From Geodermatophilus obscurus DSM 43160 (GTDB taxonomy: Bacteria; Actinomycetota; Actinomycetes; Mycobacteriales; Geodermatophilaceae), in assembly GCF_000025345.1 (NCBI RefSeq), contig NC_013757.1, forward strand, positions 868,001 to 932,000: a DNA stretch of 64,000 bases. Reading direction: 5' to 3'. The notes beneath the pieces are model-generated. The model was not told the origin of the DNA. It worked only from the letters and a program-made list of their open reading frames with translations, and searched no databases. The position numbers and the translations under genes were made by a program. Of the stretch, positions 37,971 through 46,063 are shown one piece after another (the stretch's first letter is position 1; every line of letters starts with the position of its first letter).

Positions 37971-38647
37971 AGTGGGGACGCGCCTAGTAGTGCTTCGTTG
38001 AATTGGCGCGCGGGTGTGGCTGGTGATGCGTTGTCCCAGGACGTGCGGGTGGGCGCGTTGACCAGCGTGAAATCGTGAACTCCCGTTCTGACCTGCAAGT
38101 ATATATCTCAGTCAATCAGAGTCAATCGAGCTTAATCGAACGATCATGTGCCCTGATTGTGCCCAAGGGCCGGGGGGGGCTCCGCGAGGATGCAGCGGGT
38201 CCACACGGCCGACGTCAAAATGGTGAAGGCCGTCGTGCGCGCCCGCACGGCGTCGCAGGAGCACTGCTGGCGGCGCTCGAAGGCCACGGCTGGTCGGCCG
38301 CGCCGGCCCGGTCCGCCGCCGGCGAGGTCGAGCGCCGTTGGCACGGTACGGCCGGAGCCTCACGCGCACTCCCGCCGCGGACACCGGATCGAGACCTCCG
38401 CCTGGCACAGTCGGCGTGCGCCGCGAGGCGGTCGGGGGCCTGTGGACACGAAGCGGAAGCGGGTGGCTCAGCGTCGTCGGCGCCCGGACCTCGGTGAACA
38501 GCCGGAGCCGCCGCGGCTGATCACCACCCTTCACGTACCGCCCGGAGGCCAAGTCGGCCGAGGACACCGACGAGGAGCGCGGTCGGCGCTGACGCCGACA
38601 CCGAGGTTGGGGAACACCACCATTCGTCCGCGGGTTGATCGAGCATC

Positions 38648-40024
38648 GTGGGCCCTGACACTGACGCCGGCCGCGTCGCCGTGCTCGTCGGTCTGCTGTT
38701 CGGACTTGCCGGCATGGGCAGCGCCGCCGTCGCCGTCACGATGCCCGAGATCGCAGCTGACCTGGACTTGACCACCGGTGGCGTTTCGTGGGTGCTCACC
38801 CTCTACGCCCTGATGCTCGCGGTGGCGACGGCGGTCTACGGGCGCGTGGCCGACCTCGCTGGCATCCGCCTGCCATTTCTCGTAGGTGTTGGGCTCATGA
38901 CCGCCGGCGCCGTGCTCGGAGGTCTCGCGCCGACGTACGAGGTCCTGCTCGGAGCGCGGGTGCTGCAGGGCTTGGGCGCCTCCGCCGTCCCGGTGCTCGG
39001 CATGGCCATCGTCACCGCCAAGTACGACGGACGGGTTCGCGCCCTCGCCCTCGGCCGTGTCGCCGGAATGGCGGCTGCGGTCGGTGCACTCGGCCCGCTG
39101 GCCGGCGGCCTCGTTGCGGACCTCCTGGACTGGCGCGCCGTCGTTGTCCTCCCCGCGTTGGGACTGCTCGTCGTCCCTGCGCTGTGGCGTGCGGTCCCGA
39201 CGAGGGGGACCGGCGCCCGGCTCGACGTGCTCGGCGCGATCCTGGTGGCTGGCACCGCGGCGGGGCTCGTGCTGCTCCTGCAGTCCCCGTCCTCCGGTGT
39301 CGTCGTCGCCATAGCGGGCGTGGTTCTCCTGGGGCTCGGTGTCCCCGCTGTGGCGGCCCGCGTCCGCCGCCGGCCCGAGGGATTCCTCCCGCACACAGTC
39401 ATTCGCGAGCCGGTCGTCGTCCGCAGTGCCCTGGCGGCCTCCGCGGTTCCGGCGGCGTGGTTTGCCTTGCTGATCGCCGTGCCGGCGGTCCTCGCACTGC
39501 GGGGATGGTCGCCGCTCGAGGTCGGCCTTGCCCTCGTGCCCAGCGCCTTCACCGGTCTCCTGGGGCCGCGGCTGGCGGGGCCGATGCTCGCCCGCCTCGG
39601 ACCCAACCGGTCGCTCGCGGTGGCCGGGGTCACGGCGGGAGCCGCTCTCGCCCTGGCCGCCCTTGGCGCCGCTGCGGGGTCCGCCACGGTCCTGGTCTGC
39701 GCAGTCGTCCTCGTGACCTTCGCCTTCGGTCTCGGCCAGCCGGCGCTGATGGCCGCGGTCAGCGGAGCGGTACCGGTCGACGTCCGTGGGGTCGCGCTGG
39801 GCATCGCCATGCTCGTCTTCCTCGTCGGTGGGGGTATCGGGTCCGCGATCGTCGGAGGATTCGGCGAGGTGTTCGGGCTGGACCGGAGCCTGCTCCTCCT
39901 CGCGGTCTTCCCCCTTGCCGGCACCCTCGGGCTTGTGGGGTCGATCCGCGCCGAGCGCTCGGCACGATCGGCCCGCGGTCCGGACGGGCAGGACCCTGAC
40001 GTGCGGCTCGGAGACGGCCGCTAG
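38648..40024 (+). CDS. MFS transporter (DHA2-like), element cargo
   Basis: A 458-residue major facilitator. It starts VLVGLLFGLAGMGSAAVAVTMPEIAADL with a helix-1 proline/aspartate region typical of multidrug transporters, then SWVLTLYALMLAVATAVYGRVADLAGIR (motif A region) and ARVLQGLGASAVPVLGMAIV (motif B). It has 12-14 helices, resembling the EmrB/QacA or TetL-like group. A hydrophilic tail of about 25 residues ends it. The GTG at 38648 is the best start. It is flanked by direct repeats, which suggests it moved in as a module. It is probably an export pump of unknown substrate. Confidence 0.82.
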   Translation: MGPDTDAGRVAVLVGLLFGLAGMGSAAVAVTMPEIAADLDLTTGGVSWVLTLYALMLAVATAVYGRVADLAGIRLPFLVGVGLMTAGAVLGGLAPTYEVLLGARVLQGLGASAVPVLGMAIVTAKYDGRVRALALGRVAGMAAAVGALGPLAGGLVADLLDWRAVVVLPALGLLVVPALWRAVPTRGTGARLDVLGAILVAGTAAGLVLLLQSPSSGVVVAIAGVVLLGLGVPAVAARVRRRPEGFLPHTVIREPVVVRSALAASAVPAAWFALLIAVPAVLALRGWSPLEVGLALVPSAFTGLLGPRLAGPMLARLGPNRSLAVAGVTAGAALALAALGAAAGSATVLVCAVVLVTFAFGLGQPALMAAVSGAVPVDVRGVALGIAMLVFLVGGGIGSAIVGGFGEVFGLDRSLLLLAVFPLAGTLGLVGSIRAERSARSARGPDGQDPDVRLGDGR

Positions 40025-40161
40025 CTACTGGGGACGGTCGGGCCGACCGGCGGACGCACGGAACTGCCCCCAGTTGCACTGACTCTGCTGGACTCGCCGG
40101 GGCGGCGCTGGGCCTTGCCCCTTGAGCGTTGTGGGCTGACGACGGCCAAGGTTGGCTGAGT

Positions 40162-40191
40162 TGCGGACTTCCTGCGGACTAACTGCGGACT
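40162..40191. other. Three TGCGGACT direct repeats with 11-bp period
   Basis: TGCGGACT occurs at 40162, 40173 and 40184, exactly 11 bp apart. It resembles the TGCTGACC pairs at the element ends and sits at a similar distance before a 105-bp repeat copy. It could be a relic of another element end or protein-binding iterons. The 470-bp gap 40025-40494 has no credible gene. Confidence 0.5.
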
Positions 40192-40275
40192 GGGACAGCG
40201 CGTTCCCTGGCCCGTGTGAACCTCCTCGGGTGGCGGCACGCCACTCCCAGCCGGCCGAGGGTGCCGGCTGCAGCG

Positions 40276-40379
40276 GGTCGCCGGAAGGGCGCTGCGCGTC
40301 CCTGCGGGATGGGCCTACGGCCCACCCTTCCCCCGCCCCGCGACAGCCGGAGGGGCGCCGGTTGTGGGAAGCGGACAGG
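40276..40379. repeat. About 105-bp direct repeat, right copy
   Basis: Second copy of the sequence at 37866-37970, with a few substitutions and a 1-bp gap, in direct orientation on the other side of the MFS gene. Recombination between the copies would remove the transporter. Confidence 0.8.
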
Positions 40380-40494
40380 CGTGCGGACCCGCCGAGTCGT
40401 CAAGACCCGGGACGGAACCACCGACGCCGCCTCGCGTGCAGTTGGCCTTGAAGGTGACGAGGGGAAGCAGAGGCGGCCTGGGCTAGCGCGTCGA

Positions 40495-40983
40495 TCAGAC
40501 GAGTCCCTGTCGCGCCATTTCGTCACCAATCATATCCGCGATCTTCGCAGCGGCTGGCACCCAATCATCATCAAGAAAGCCCTCCAGATCCGCTTGCTGG
40601 ACGAAGACAACGAAGGGACCCCAAGTAGCAGGAAGATTACTGGCGACCCCGCCCGACGCCGCCAACACGTTCACGGCGTCTGTGACGTCCATTCCACGAT
40701 CTCCGAGCGGCATAAAGCCGTTCTTGACGAATGGCCCACGGAACTCGATTCGTGTGAGCTTGGCGGTGTATGGTGTAGGCCCCCCGGGGTTAGATTCGAT
40801 TGTATAGAAGACGCGATCATCCTTGCCCGTGTGCTGGTGCCTGAAGTATGACGTTTCGCCCTCCTTCAGCCTGTTCTTATTCCTCACCGAGCGAATGTAG
40901 AAGTCGTGTCCATCAATTGCACTCCCGCTGGGAGGGAACTCCTCCTTGACGGCCAACCTGATCGCGTCTTCGAGTTCCGTCAT
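40495..40983 (-). CDS. Unknown protein, tandem paralog 1
   Basis: A 162-residue soluble protein of no family I recognise. It starts MTELEDAIRLAV and ends IGDEMARQGLV. Its paralog at 41482-41970 has the same length. Residues about 20-61 are identical in both (SGSAIDGHDFYIRSVRNKNR and on to DDRVFY), then similarity drops. It is rich in charged and aromatic residues and has no signal peptide or membrane helix. The ATG at 40983 is supported by a shared GGAGTTGCTGA upstream of both copies. The frame stays open farther upstream (to 41157), but that part is not shared. AT-richer than its neighbours. Confidence 0.75.
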   Translation of the reverse strand: MTELEDAIRLAVKEEFPPSGSAIDGHDFYIRSVRNKNRLKEGETSYFRHQHTGKDDRVFYTIESNPGGPTPYTAKLTRIEFRGPFVKNGFMPLGDRGMDVTDAVNVLAASGGVASNLPATWGPFVVFVQQADLEGFLDDDWVPAAAKIADMIGDEMARQGLV

Positions 40984-41481
40984 ATCAGCAACTCCATTAT
41001 TGAGCGGCCGCTGGCCTAGCGGCGCGGATTGCACAATCATGGGCGCAGGTTGGAGGGGCGTCGTCACCATTGCGTCACGAATAGTCCAACCCCGCTCCGG
41101 CCTCCTGCGACTGCGGCAACGACCCGGACTGGCAGGACGCGCCGGTGTAGGCAGCAAGACAGTGGGGGTCGTATCGCCACCTGCACAAGTCCACTAGGCG
41201 CCGTCAATGCTCTCAGGCGCCGTTCACCCCTGCCGCTGAACTAAAAATCCCTCAGCGGGCCTCTCAGGGGCAAACAGTGCACATGAGTGGCTGATCATCG
41301 ACACGGCGGCTGCACTTGGCAACGGTGGAGAATCGCCCGGAACCCCCTAACGATCACAGGGCGAAGCGAATGATGCGGGCACCCCTGGGGAGGCGACCAG
41401 CGTTCCCGACCTCCTTCGCTCGCCGACCGCGATATACGAGGCCCTTCCTCGATGCGGGACCTGCCTGGACTAGCGCCTGGT
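40984..41481. other. Spacer between the two paralogs
   Basis: About 500 bp without a credible gene. It should hold the promoter of paralog 1. Near its right end CCTGGACTAGCGC resembles CCTGGGCTAGCGC just downstream of paralog 1, so the duplicated unit includes 3' flanking sequence. I see no clear hairpin terminator. Confidence 0.5.
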
Positions 41482-41970
41482 TCAGAGTGCCCCTTGTCGT
41501 ACCATTTCAATCCCAATCAAGTCCGCGACCTTTGCAGCTGCTGGCACCCAATCACCATCGAGAAAGCCTTGTATGTCCAGTTCTCTAACGGCCAGAGCGA
41601 ACTCGAACCATTCACTGGGGAGCGCGCTGGTGAGCCCGCCCGCTTCCCGCAATACGTTCACCGCATCTGTCACGTTGATCCCACGGTCTCCGATATCCCT
41701 GAAGCCGTTCTTGACGAACGGCCCACGGAACTGAATCCGCGTGAGCTTGGCAGTGTATCGGAAGGGTGACCCGGGGTCAGGTTGGATCGAATAGAAGACG
41801 CGATCATCCTTGCCCGTGTGCTGGTGCCTGAAGTATGACGTTTCACCCTCCTTCAGCCTGTTCTTATTCCTCACCGAGCGAATGTAGAAGTCGTGCCCGT
41901 CAATTGCGCTTCCGCTCTCGGGGAACTCGCCTCGGACGGCAAGGCCAATCGCGTCTTTGAGCGATGTCAT
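41482..41970 (-). CDS. Unknown protein, tandem paralog 2
   Basis: A 162-residue protein, sister of the 40495-40983 product. It starts MTSLKDAIGLAV and ends IGIEMVRQGAL. The nucleotide block 41791-41916 differs from 40804-40929 at only five positions, all silent, while N- and C-terminal parts differ at many residues. Conserved features outside the block are YTAKLTRI, FRGPFVKNGF, VTDAVNVL and DWVPAAAK. AAGGAG precedes the ATG at 41970. It is divergent, with a 216-bp gap, from the large SARP regulator. Function unknown. Confidence 0.75.
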   Translation of the reverse strand: MTSLKDAIGLAVRGEFPESGSAIDGHDFYIRSVRNKNRLKEGETSYFRHQHTGKDDRVFYSIQPDPGSPFRYTAKLTRIQFRGPFVKNGFRDIGDRGINVTDAVNVLREAGGLTSALPSEWFEFALAVRELDIQGFLDGDWVPAAAKVADLIGIEMVRQGAL

Positions 41971-42186
41971 GTCAGCAACTCCTTCGTTGGGGTGAAAGGG
42001 GTGAGCGCCTCAAGGTTGGCGGTGCGGGCTTGAAGAGCGATGGATGGCCACTGGAAAGTCTTGAAAGGACGCTGGAAGACGGAGACCCTTAGCGGTGGCG
42101 CTACGTGCCCGGCAGCAGACGCGCCGTGGCCAATGGCCGGGTGACCGGATCGGGCCGGCCAGCTGCGCGGAGCGGAGGGATCCGGT

Positions 42187-45100
42187 ATGGACCTTCGGAT
42201 ACTCGGCCCGCTCGAGGTTCGGGGCACAGGCGGGCCGCTTGTCCTTGGGGGTGTCCAGCAGCGCGGGGTGCTGGCCATGCTGGCGCTCCACCTCAACGAG
42301 GTGGTCACCACCGACTTCCTTATCGACGGTTTGTGGGGGGAGGAGGCGCCGGCGAGCGCTACCAACATCGTGCAGGGCTATGTCTCGCGGCTACGGAAGG
42401 CTCTGCAGGCGGAGAACGTGCCGGATCGAGTGGGTGCCGCGGTCTTGCTGCGCCGGGGTCCCGGCTATCTGCTCGAACTTGATCCCGAGCAGGTCGACCT
42501 GTATCGCTTCCAGCGGCTACTCCGCGAGGGCGTGCGGGCTCTGCGCCCGGCGCCGGTCCGGGCTGCAAGCACGCTGCGCGAGGCGCTGGGCTTGTGGCGT
42601 GGGCAGCCGCTGGCGGAGTTCGCCGACGTGCCCTTCGCCCGAGTCGAGATACCGCGGTTGGAGCAGCAGCGGCTCGGTGCCCTCGAGGCACGCCTGAAGG
42701 CGGATCTTGCACTCGGGCGACACGCCGAGGTCATCGGCGAGCTGAAGGCCCTCGTCGCTCGGCATCCCCTGCATGAGGGCCTACACCAGCTGCTCATGCT
42801 CAGCCTGTACCGCTCGGGCCGGCAGGCCGAGGCACTGGAGGCCTACCGGCAGGCGCGCGAGACCCTGGCCGAGGAGCTGGGCATCGACCCCGGTCGGGCG
42901 CTGCAGGAGCTCGAGGCCGCCATCCTCACCCACGACCCGGACCTGGACTGGACCCCGTCGCCCGACGGCCCCACTTCTCAGGGGTCAGCCGACACGCGAG
43001 GCTCTCTCGCCGTCCCGCGGCCGCAGGCGTGGAACGTGCCGGCCCGCAATCCGCACTTCACCGGCCGGGACGACCTGCTCACCGAGCTGCGCCGGCGGCT
43101 GCACGGGGAGGAACCGACGCTGGTGGTGCAGGCCTTGTACGGCCTGGGTGGGGTGGGCAAGACCCAGCTGGCGATCGAGTACGCCCACCGGTTCGCCGCC
43201 GACTACGACCTGGTGTGGTGGATCGACGCCGAACAGCCGGTGCTCATCGGCGACCAGCTGGCTGGCCTGGCCGCCCGGCTGGACTTGCCGGCCGGGCGCA
43301 CGGTGGCCGACACCGTCGACCGACTGCTGGCCGAGCTGCGCGGGCGGGACCGGTGGCTGCTGGTCTTCGACAACGCCAAACACCCTCAGGACATCGCCGA
43401 CTATCGGCCCTGTGGAGCCGGGCACGTGCTGATCACCTCCCGCTCCCCGGGCTGGGGAGCACTCGGCGGGCGGCTGGAGGTCGACGTGCTGGCCCGGGCG
43501 GAGACGATCGCCTTGCTGCGCGCCCGAATCCCGAGCATGAGCGAGGAGCTGGCCGACAAGCTCGCCGCCGAGCTCGGGGATCTGCCGCTGGCCGCCGCGC
43601 AGGCCGCCGGCTATCTGGAGCAGACCGACCTGCCGGCGGCGGACTATCTGCGCCGCTTCCGCACCCGCCGAGCCGACCTGCTCACCCGGGGCGACGTGGT
43701 GGGCTATCACGGCCGGGTCGACACCGCCTGGGCGCTGTCCCTGGACCGGCTGCGCGGCGAGGAACCGGCCGCGGTTCAGCTGCTGGAGCTGGCCGCCTTC
43801 CTCGCTCCCGAACCCATTCCGCTGTCCCTGGTCGGCGGGCACGCCGAGCTGCTGGAGGAGCCGCTGCGCGGCATCGCCGCCGACCCCGACGCCCTCGCCG
43901 ACACCGTCGGCTCTCTCGTCGGATACTCCCTGGCCCGCCGCCACCCCGAGGGCTTCCAGGTCCACCGGCTGGTGCAGGCGGTCATCCGCCACCAGCTTCC
44001 CTCCGACCGGCAGCAGGACACCGCCCAGCGGGTGGTAGCGCTGCTGGCCGCCGCATCCCCCGGCGACCCGGACGATCCGGTCAGCTGGGCCGCCTACGCC
44101 CGGCTTGCGCCGCACGTGCTCGCCACCGCCCCGCTGGGGGACTCCTCCTCCGCCAGCCGGCAGCTGGTCCTGGACACCATCCGCTACCTGCAGGCCCACG
44201 GGGACAGCTCCGGCAGCCGGGCCGTCTGCACACCACTGCTCGACCGCTGGCGCGAGGTCCTCGGCCCCAACCATCCCGACACCCTGACCGCCGCCAACAG
44301 CCTCACCCTTGCCCTCTTCGCAGTGGGCGAGGGCAAGTCAGCCCACGCGCTGAGTGAGGACACTCTGCAGCGCTGCCGCCGGGTGCTCGGCCCCGACCAC
44401 GCCACCACTCTGTTGGCGGCGACCGCGCTGACCGTTGCCCTGAACCACAGGGGGGCGGCCGAGCCGGCCCGCGCCCTGGGCCAGGACACCCTGCAGCGCT
44501 GCCGCCGGGTGCTCGGCCCCGACCACATCACCACCCTGTGGGCGGCGGCCGCCCTCGCCGTCGCCCGGGCCGTGCTGGGGGAGGTGGAGCCGGCCCGCTC
44601 CCTGGGCCAGGACACCCTGCAGCGCTGCCGCCGGGTGCTCGGCCCGGACCACGTGATCACCCTCTTGGCGGCGGGCGCCCTCGCCGTCGCCCTGGTCGTG
44701 CTGGGGGAGGTGGAGCCGGCCCGCTCCCTGGGCCAGGACACCCTGCAGCGCTGCCGCCGGGTGCTCGGCCCGGACCACGTGATCACCCTGTGGGCGGCGG
44801 GCGCCCTGACCCACGCCCTCGTTCAGCTGGGCGAGGCCGAGCCGGCCCGCACCCTGGGCCAGGACATCCTGCAGCGCCGGGTGTTCGGCCCACACCACGT
44901 GATCACCCTCTTGGCGGCGGGCGCCCTGACCCACGCCCTCGTTCAGCTGGGCGAGGCCGAGCCGGCCCGCACCCTGGGCCAGGACACCCTGCAGCGCTGC
45001 CGCCGGGTGCTCGGCCCGGACCACGTAATCACCCTGTGGGCGGCGGGCGCCCTGACCCTTGCCCTGATTCAGCTGGGCGAGGTCGAGCCGGCCCGCACCC

Positions 45101-45189
45101 TGGGCCAGGACACCCTGCAGCGCTGCCGCCGGGTGCTCGGCTCCGACCACCCGATCACGCTGTACCTGACAGCCGCCAACATCACCTGA
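42187..45189 (+). CDS. AfsR-like SARP/NB-ARC/TPR regulator
   Basis: A 1000-residue multidomain protein. Residues 1-95 form an OmpR-like winged helix ([38 protein letters not shown]), 98-250 a bacterial transcriptional activation domain, and about 290-560 an NB-ARC/STAND ATPase with P-loop LGGVGKTQL (residues about 319-327) and Walker [10 protein letters not shown]. Residues about 690-1000 hold 42-residue TPR-type repeats. Architecture and size match Streptomyces AfsR. The ATG at 42187 has GGAGGG 7 nt upstream. Such proteins act as ATP-driven switches that activate promoters. It is the only regulator in the element apart from the excisionase-like gene. Confidence 0.88.
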   Translation: MDLRILGPLEVRGTGGPLVLGGVQQRGVLAMLALHLNEVVTTDFLIDGLWGEEAPASATNIVQGYVSRLRKALQAENVPDRVGAAVLLRRGPGYLLELDPEQVDLYRFQRLLREGVRALRPAPVRAASTLREALGLWRGQPLAEFADVPFARVEIPRLEQQRLGALEARLKADLALGRHAEVIGELKALVARHPLHEGLHQLLMLSLYRSGRQAEALEAYRQARETLAEELGIDPGRALQELEAAILTHDPDLDWTPSPDGPTSQGSADTRGSLAVPRPQAWNVPARNPHFTGRDDLLTELRRRLHGEEPTLVVQALYGLGGVGKTQLAIEYAHRFAADYDLVWWIDAEQPVLIGDQLAGLAARLDLPAGRTVADTVDRLLAELRGRDRWLLVFDNAKHPQDIADYRPCGAGHVLITSRSPGWGALGGRLEVDVLARAETIALLRARIPSMSEELADKLAAELGDLPLAAAQAAGYLEQTDLPAADYLRRFRTRRADLLTRGDVVGYHGRVDTAWALSLDRLRGEEPAAVQLLELAAFLAPEPIPLSLVGGHAELLEEPLRGIAADPDALADTVGSLVGYSLARRHPEGFQVHRLVQAVIRHQLPSDRQQDTAQRVVALLAAASPGDPDDPVSWAAYARLAPHVLATAPLGDSSSASRQLVLDTIRYLQAHGDSSGSRAVCTPLLDRWREVLGPNHPDTLTAANSLTLALFAVGEGKSAHALSEDTLQRCRRVLGPDHATTLLAATALTVALNHRGAAEPARALGQDTLQRCRRVLGPDHITTLWAAAALAVARAVLGEVEPARSLGQDTLQRCRRVLGPDHVITLLAAGALAVALVVLGEVEPARSLGQDTLQRCRRVLGPDHVITLWAAGALTHALVQLGEAEPARTLGQDILQRRVFGPHHVITLLAAGALTHALVQLGEAEPARTLGQDTLQRCRRVLGPDHVITLWAAGALTLALIQLGEVEPARTLGQDTLQRCRRVLGSDHPITLYLTAANIT
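44350..45150 (+). repeat. Tandem 126-bp repeats coding TPR units
   Basis: The segment CTGGGCCAGGACACCCTGCA recurs at 44476, 44602, 44728, 44854 (one base different, CATCC), 44974 and 45100. The spacing is 126 bp except for one unit that is 6 bp shorter (120). Seven units, counting a first divergent one at about 44356, code for [14 protein letters not shown] followed by a variable helix. Near-identity at DNA level indicates recent expansion. Confidence 0.9.
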
Positions 45190-46063
45190 TGCGGACCGTC
45201 AGCAGCGGCCCCTCATAATTGGTGATTACCACCGTTTTACTCATACCGCCGCGCATTCACGACGCTGGTAAGCACAGCGCCACCCCGCTCATGCCGCCTG
45301 CACTCAATTTGATTCCTTATTCCGTGGTGATGCATCCGCATAGCAGCAATAACAGCCAATTGTAGGCCGTCCTGGATGTCTAATTACGTATCTTTTGGAG
45401 TGTTGTGTGGGACTGCCCCCGGGTCGCCCGGGACTTCGGAATCTTGGAGTCCTGCCTCCGCCGGCGCGGTCACCACTCGCCGGCGGGGCCAGGCCGTCCT
45501 CGCGCTCGGCGATCTCAGCCAGCACTCCAGCACACCATGGACACCACGGTTTGCTCGCGGCAGCTCCCTCTCCTCGATGGTCGGCGTGCCGGCTGATCCC
45601 AGGCTGGCGAGTGTCTGATCCATCCAGGCGAGCTTGGCATCGAGCGCGAGCTCGCCATGGGCGCAGATCGCGGCGACGAAGGGTCCTAGCGGCTCCTGAG
45701 TCGCGTGCGTCCGCGCGATCTCGGCTCGCCTCGCCTCGATCGAGTGCCGCCGCGTGGTGAGGGGCGGCCGCGGAGGCCGCTGCGTGACCGCGAACCGGTG
45801 CCATCGCGCAGTCCAACGCCATCGTCATGAAAAGCCAAGCAGTGGGCATTCTGCATGCAGCCAGTAATGGCCCATGAGCGGCCAGAGAGCTGACACCTAA
45901 GACGACTTGATGCCCACAACTTCCAACTCTTACCGCTCACACTCAACCCTTTACCGAAGAACGGCACGCATGCTACCAATAGAGGTAGTCCGGGCCCCGC
46001 TTCGCGGGGCCCACTGCCGTTTCTGGGGGTGGCGTGTTGGTCATTGTTGGACGGCGTTGACAA
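45190..46063. other. Large spacer before the relaxase gene
   Basis: About 870 bp. The first 180 bp are AT-richer with no clear ORF. On the minus strand at about 45,560-45,800 one frame reads SIEARRAEIARTHATQEPLG, then LALDAKLAWMDQTLASLG. This could be a decayed regulator C-terminus (PadR-like), but it has no credible start or full domain. The end of the gap holds a strong hairpin and presumably the relaxase promoter or oriT. Confidence 0.35.
45992..46012. other. 9-bp stem hairpin upstream of relaxase (candidate oriT feature)
   Basis: GGGCCCCGC-TTC-GCGGGGCCC forms a perfect 9-bp stem with a 3-nt loop, 52 bp before the relaxase start. MobF oriT sites usually lie next to the relaxase gene and include such hairpins. 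A terminator is equally possible. No nic site can be identified from sequence alone. Confidence 0.4.

Noticed and set aside
38075..38497. A 140-codon gene near the left end of the element
   Set aside because: No ribosome binding site, random-looking composition and no conserved motif.
40162..40191. A SARP operator controlling a nearby gene
   Set aside because: The 11-bp period fits, but no gene starts downstream on either strand; kept only as one explanation among others.
40276..40379. attC-type integron sites around the MFS gene
   Set aside because: The repeats contain a hairpin but lack the paired core sites of attC and no integron integrase is present.
44350..45150. A CRISPR array
   Set aside because: Repeats are 126 bp, contiguous and in frame with the SARP gene; they encode TPR units and there are no spacers or cas genes.
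42187..45189. Evidence for an antibiotic biosynthetic cluster
   Set aside because: SARP regulators often sit in such clusters, but no polyketide, peptide synthetase or tailoring genes occur in the element.
45304..45849. A 181-codon minus-strand gene
   Set aside because: No domain in that frame; a different frame carries weak regulator-like helices, so no intact gene can be supported.
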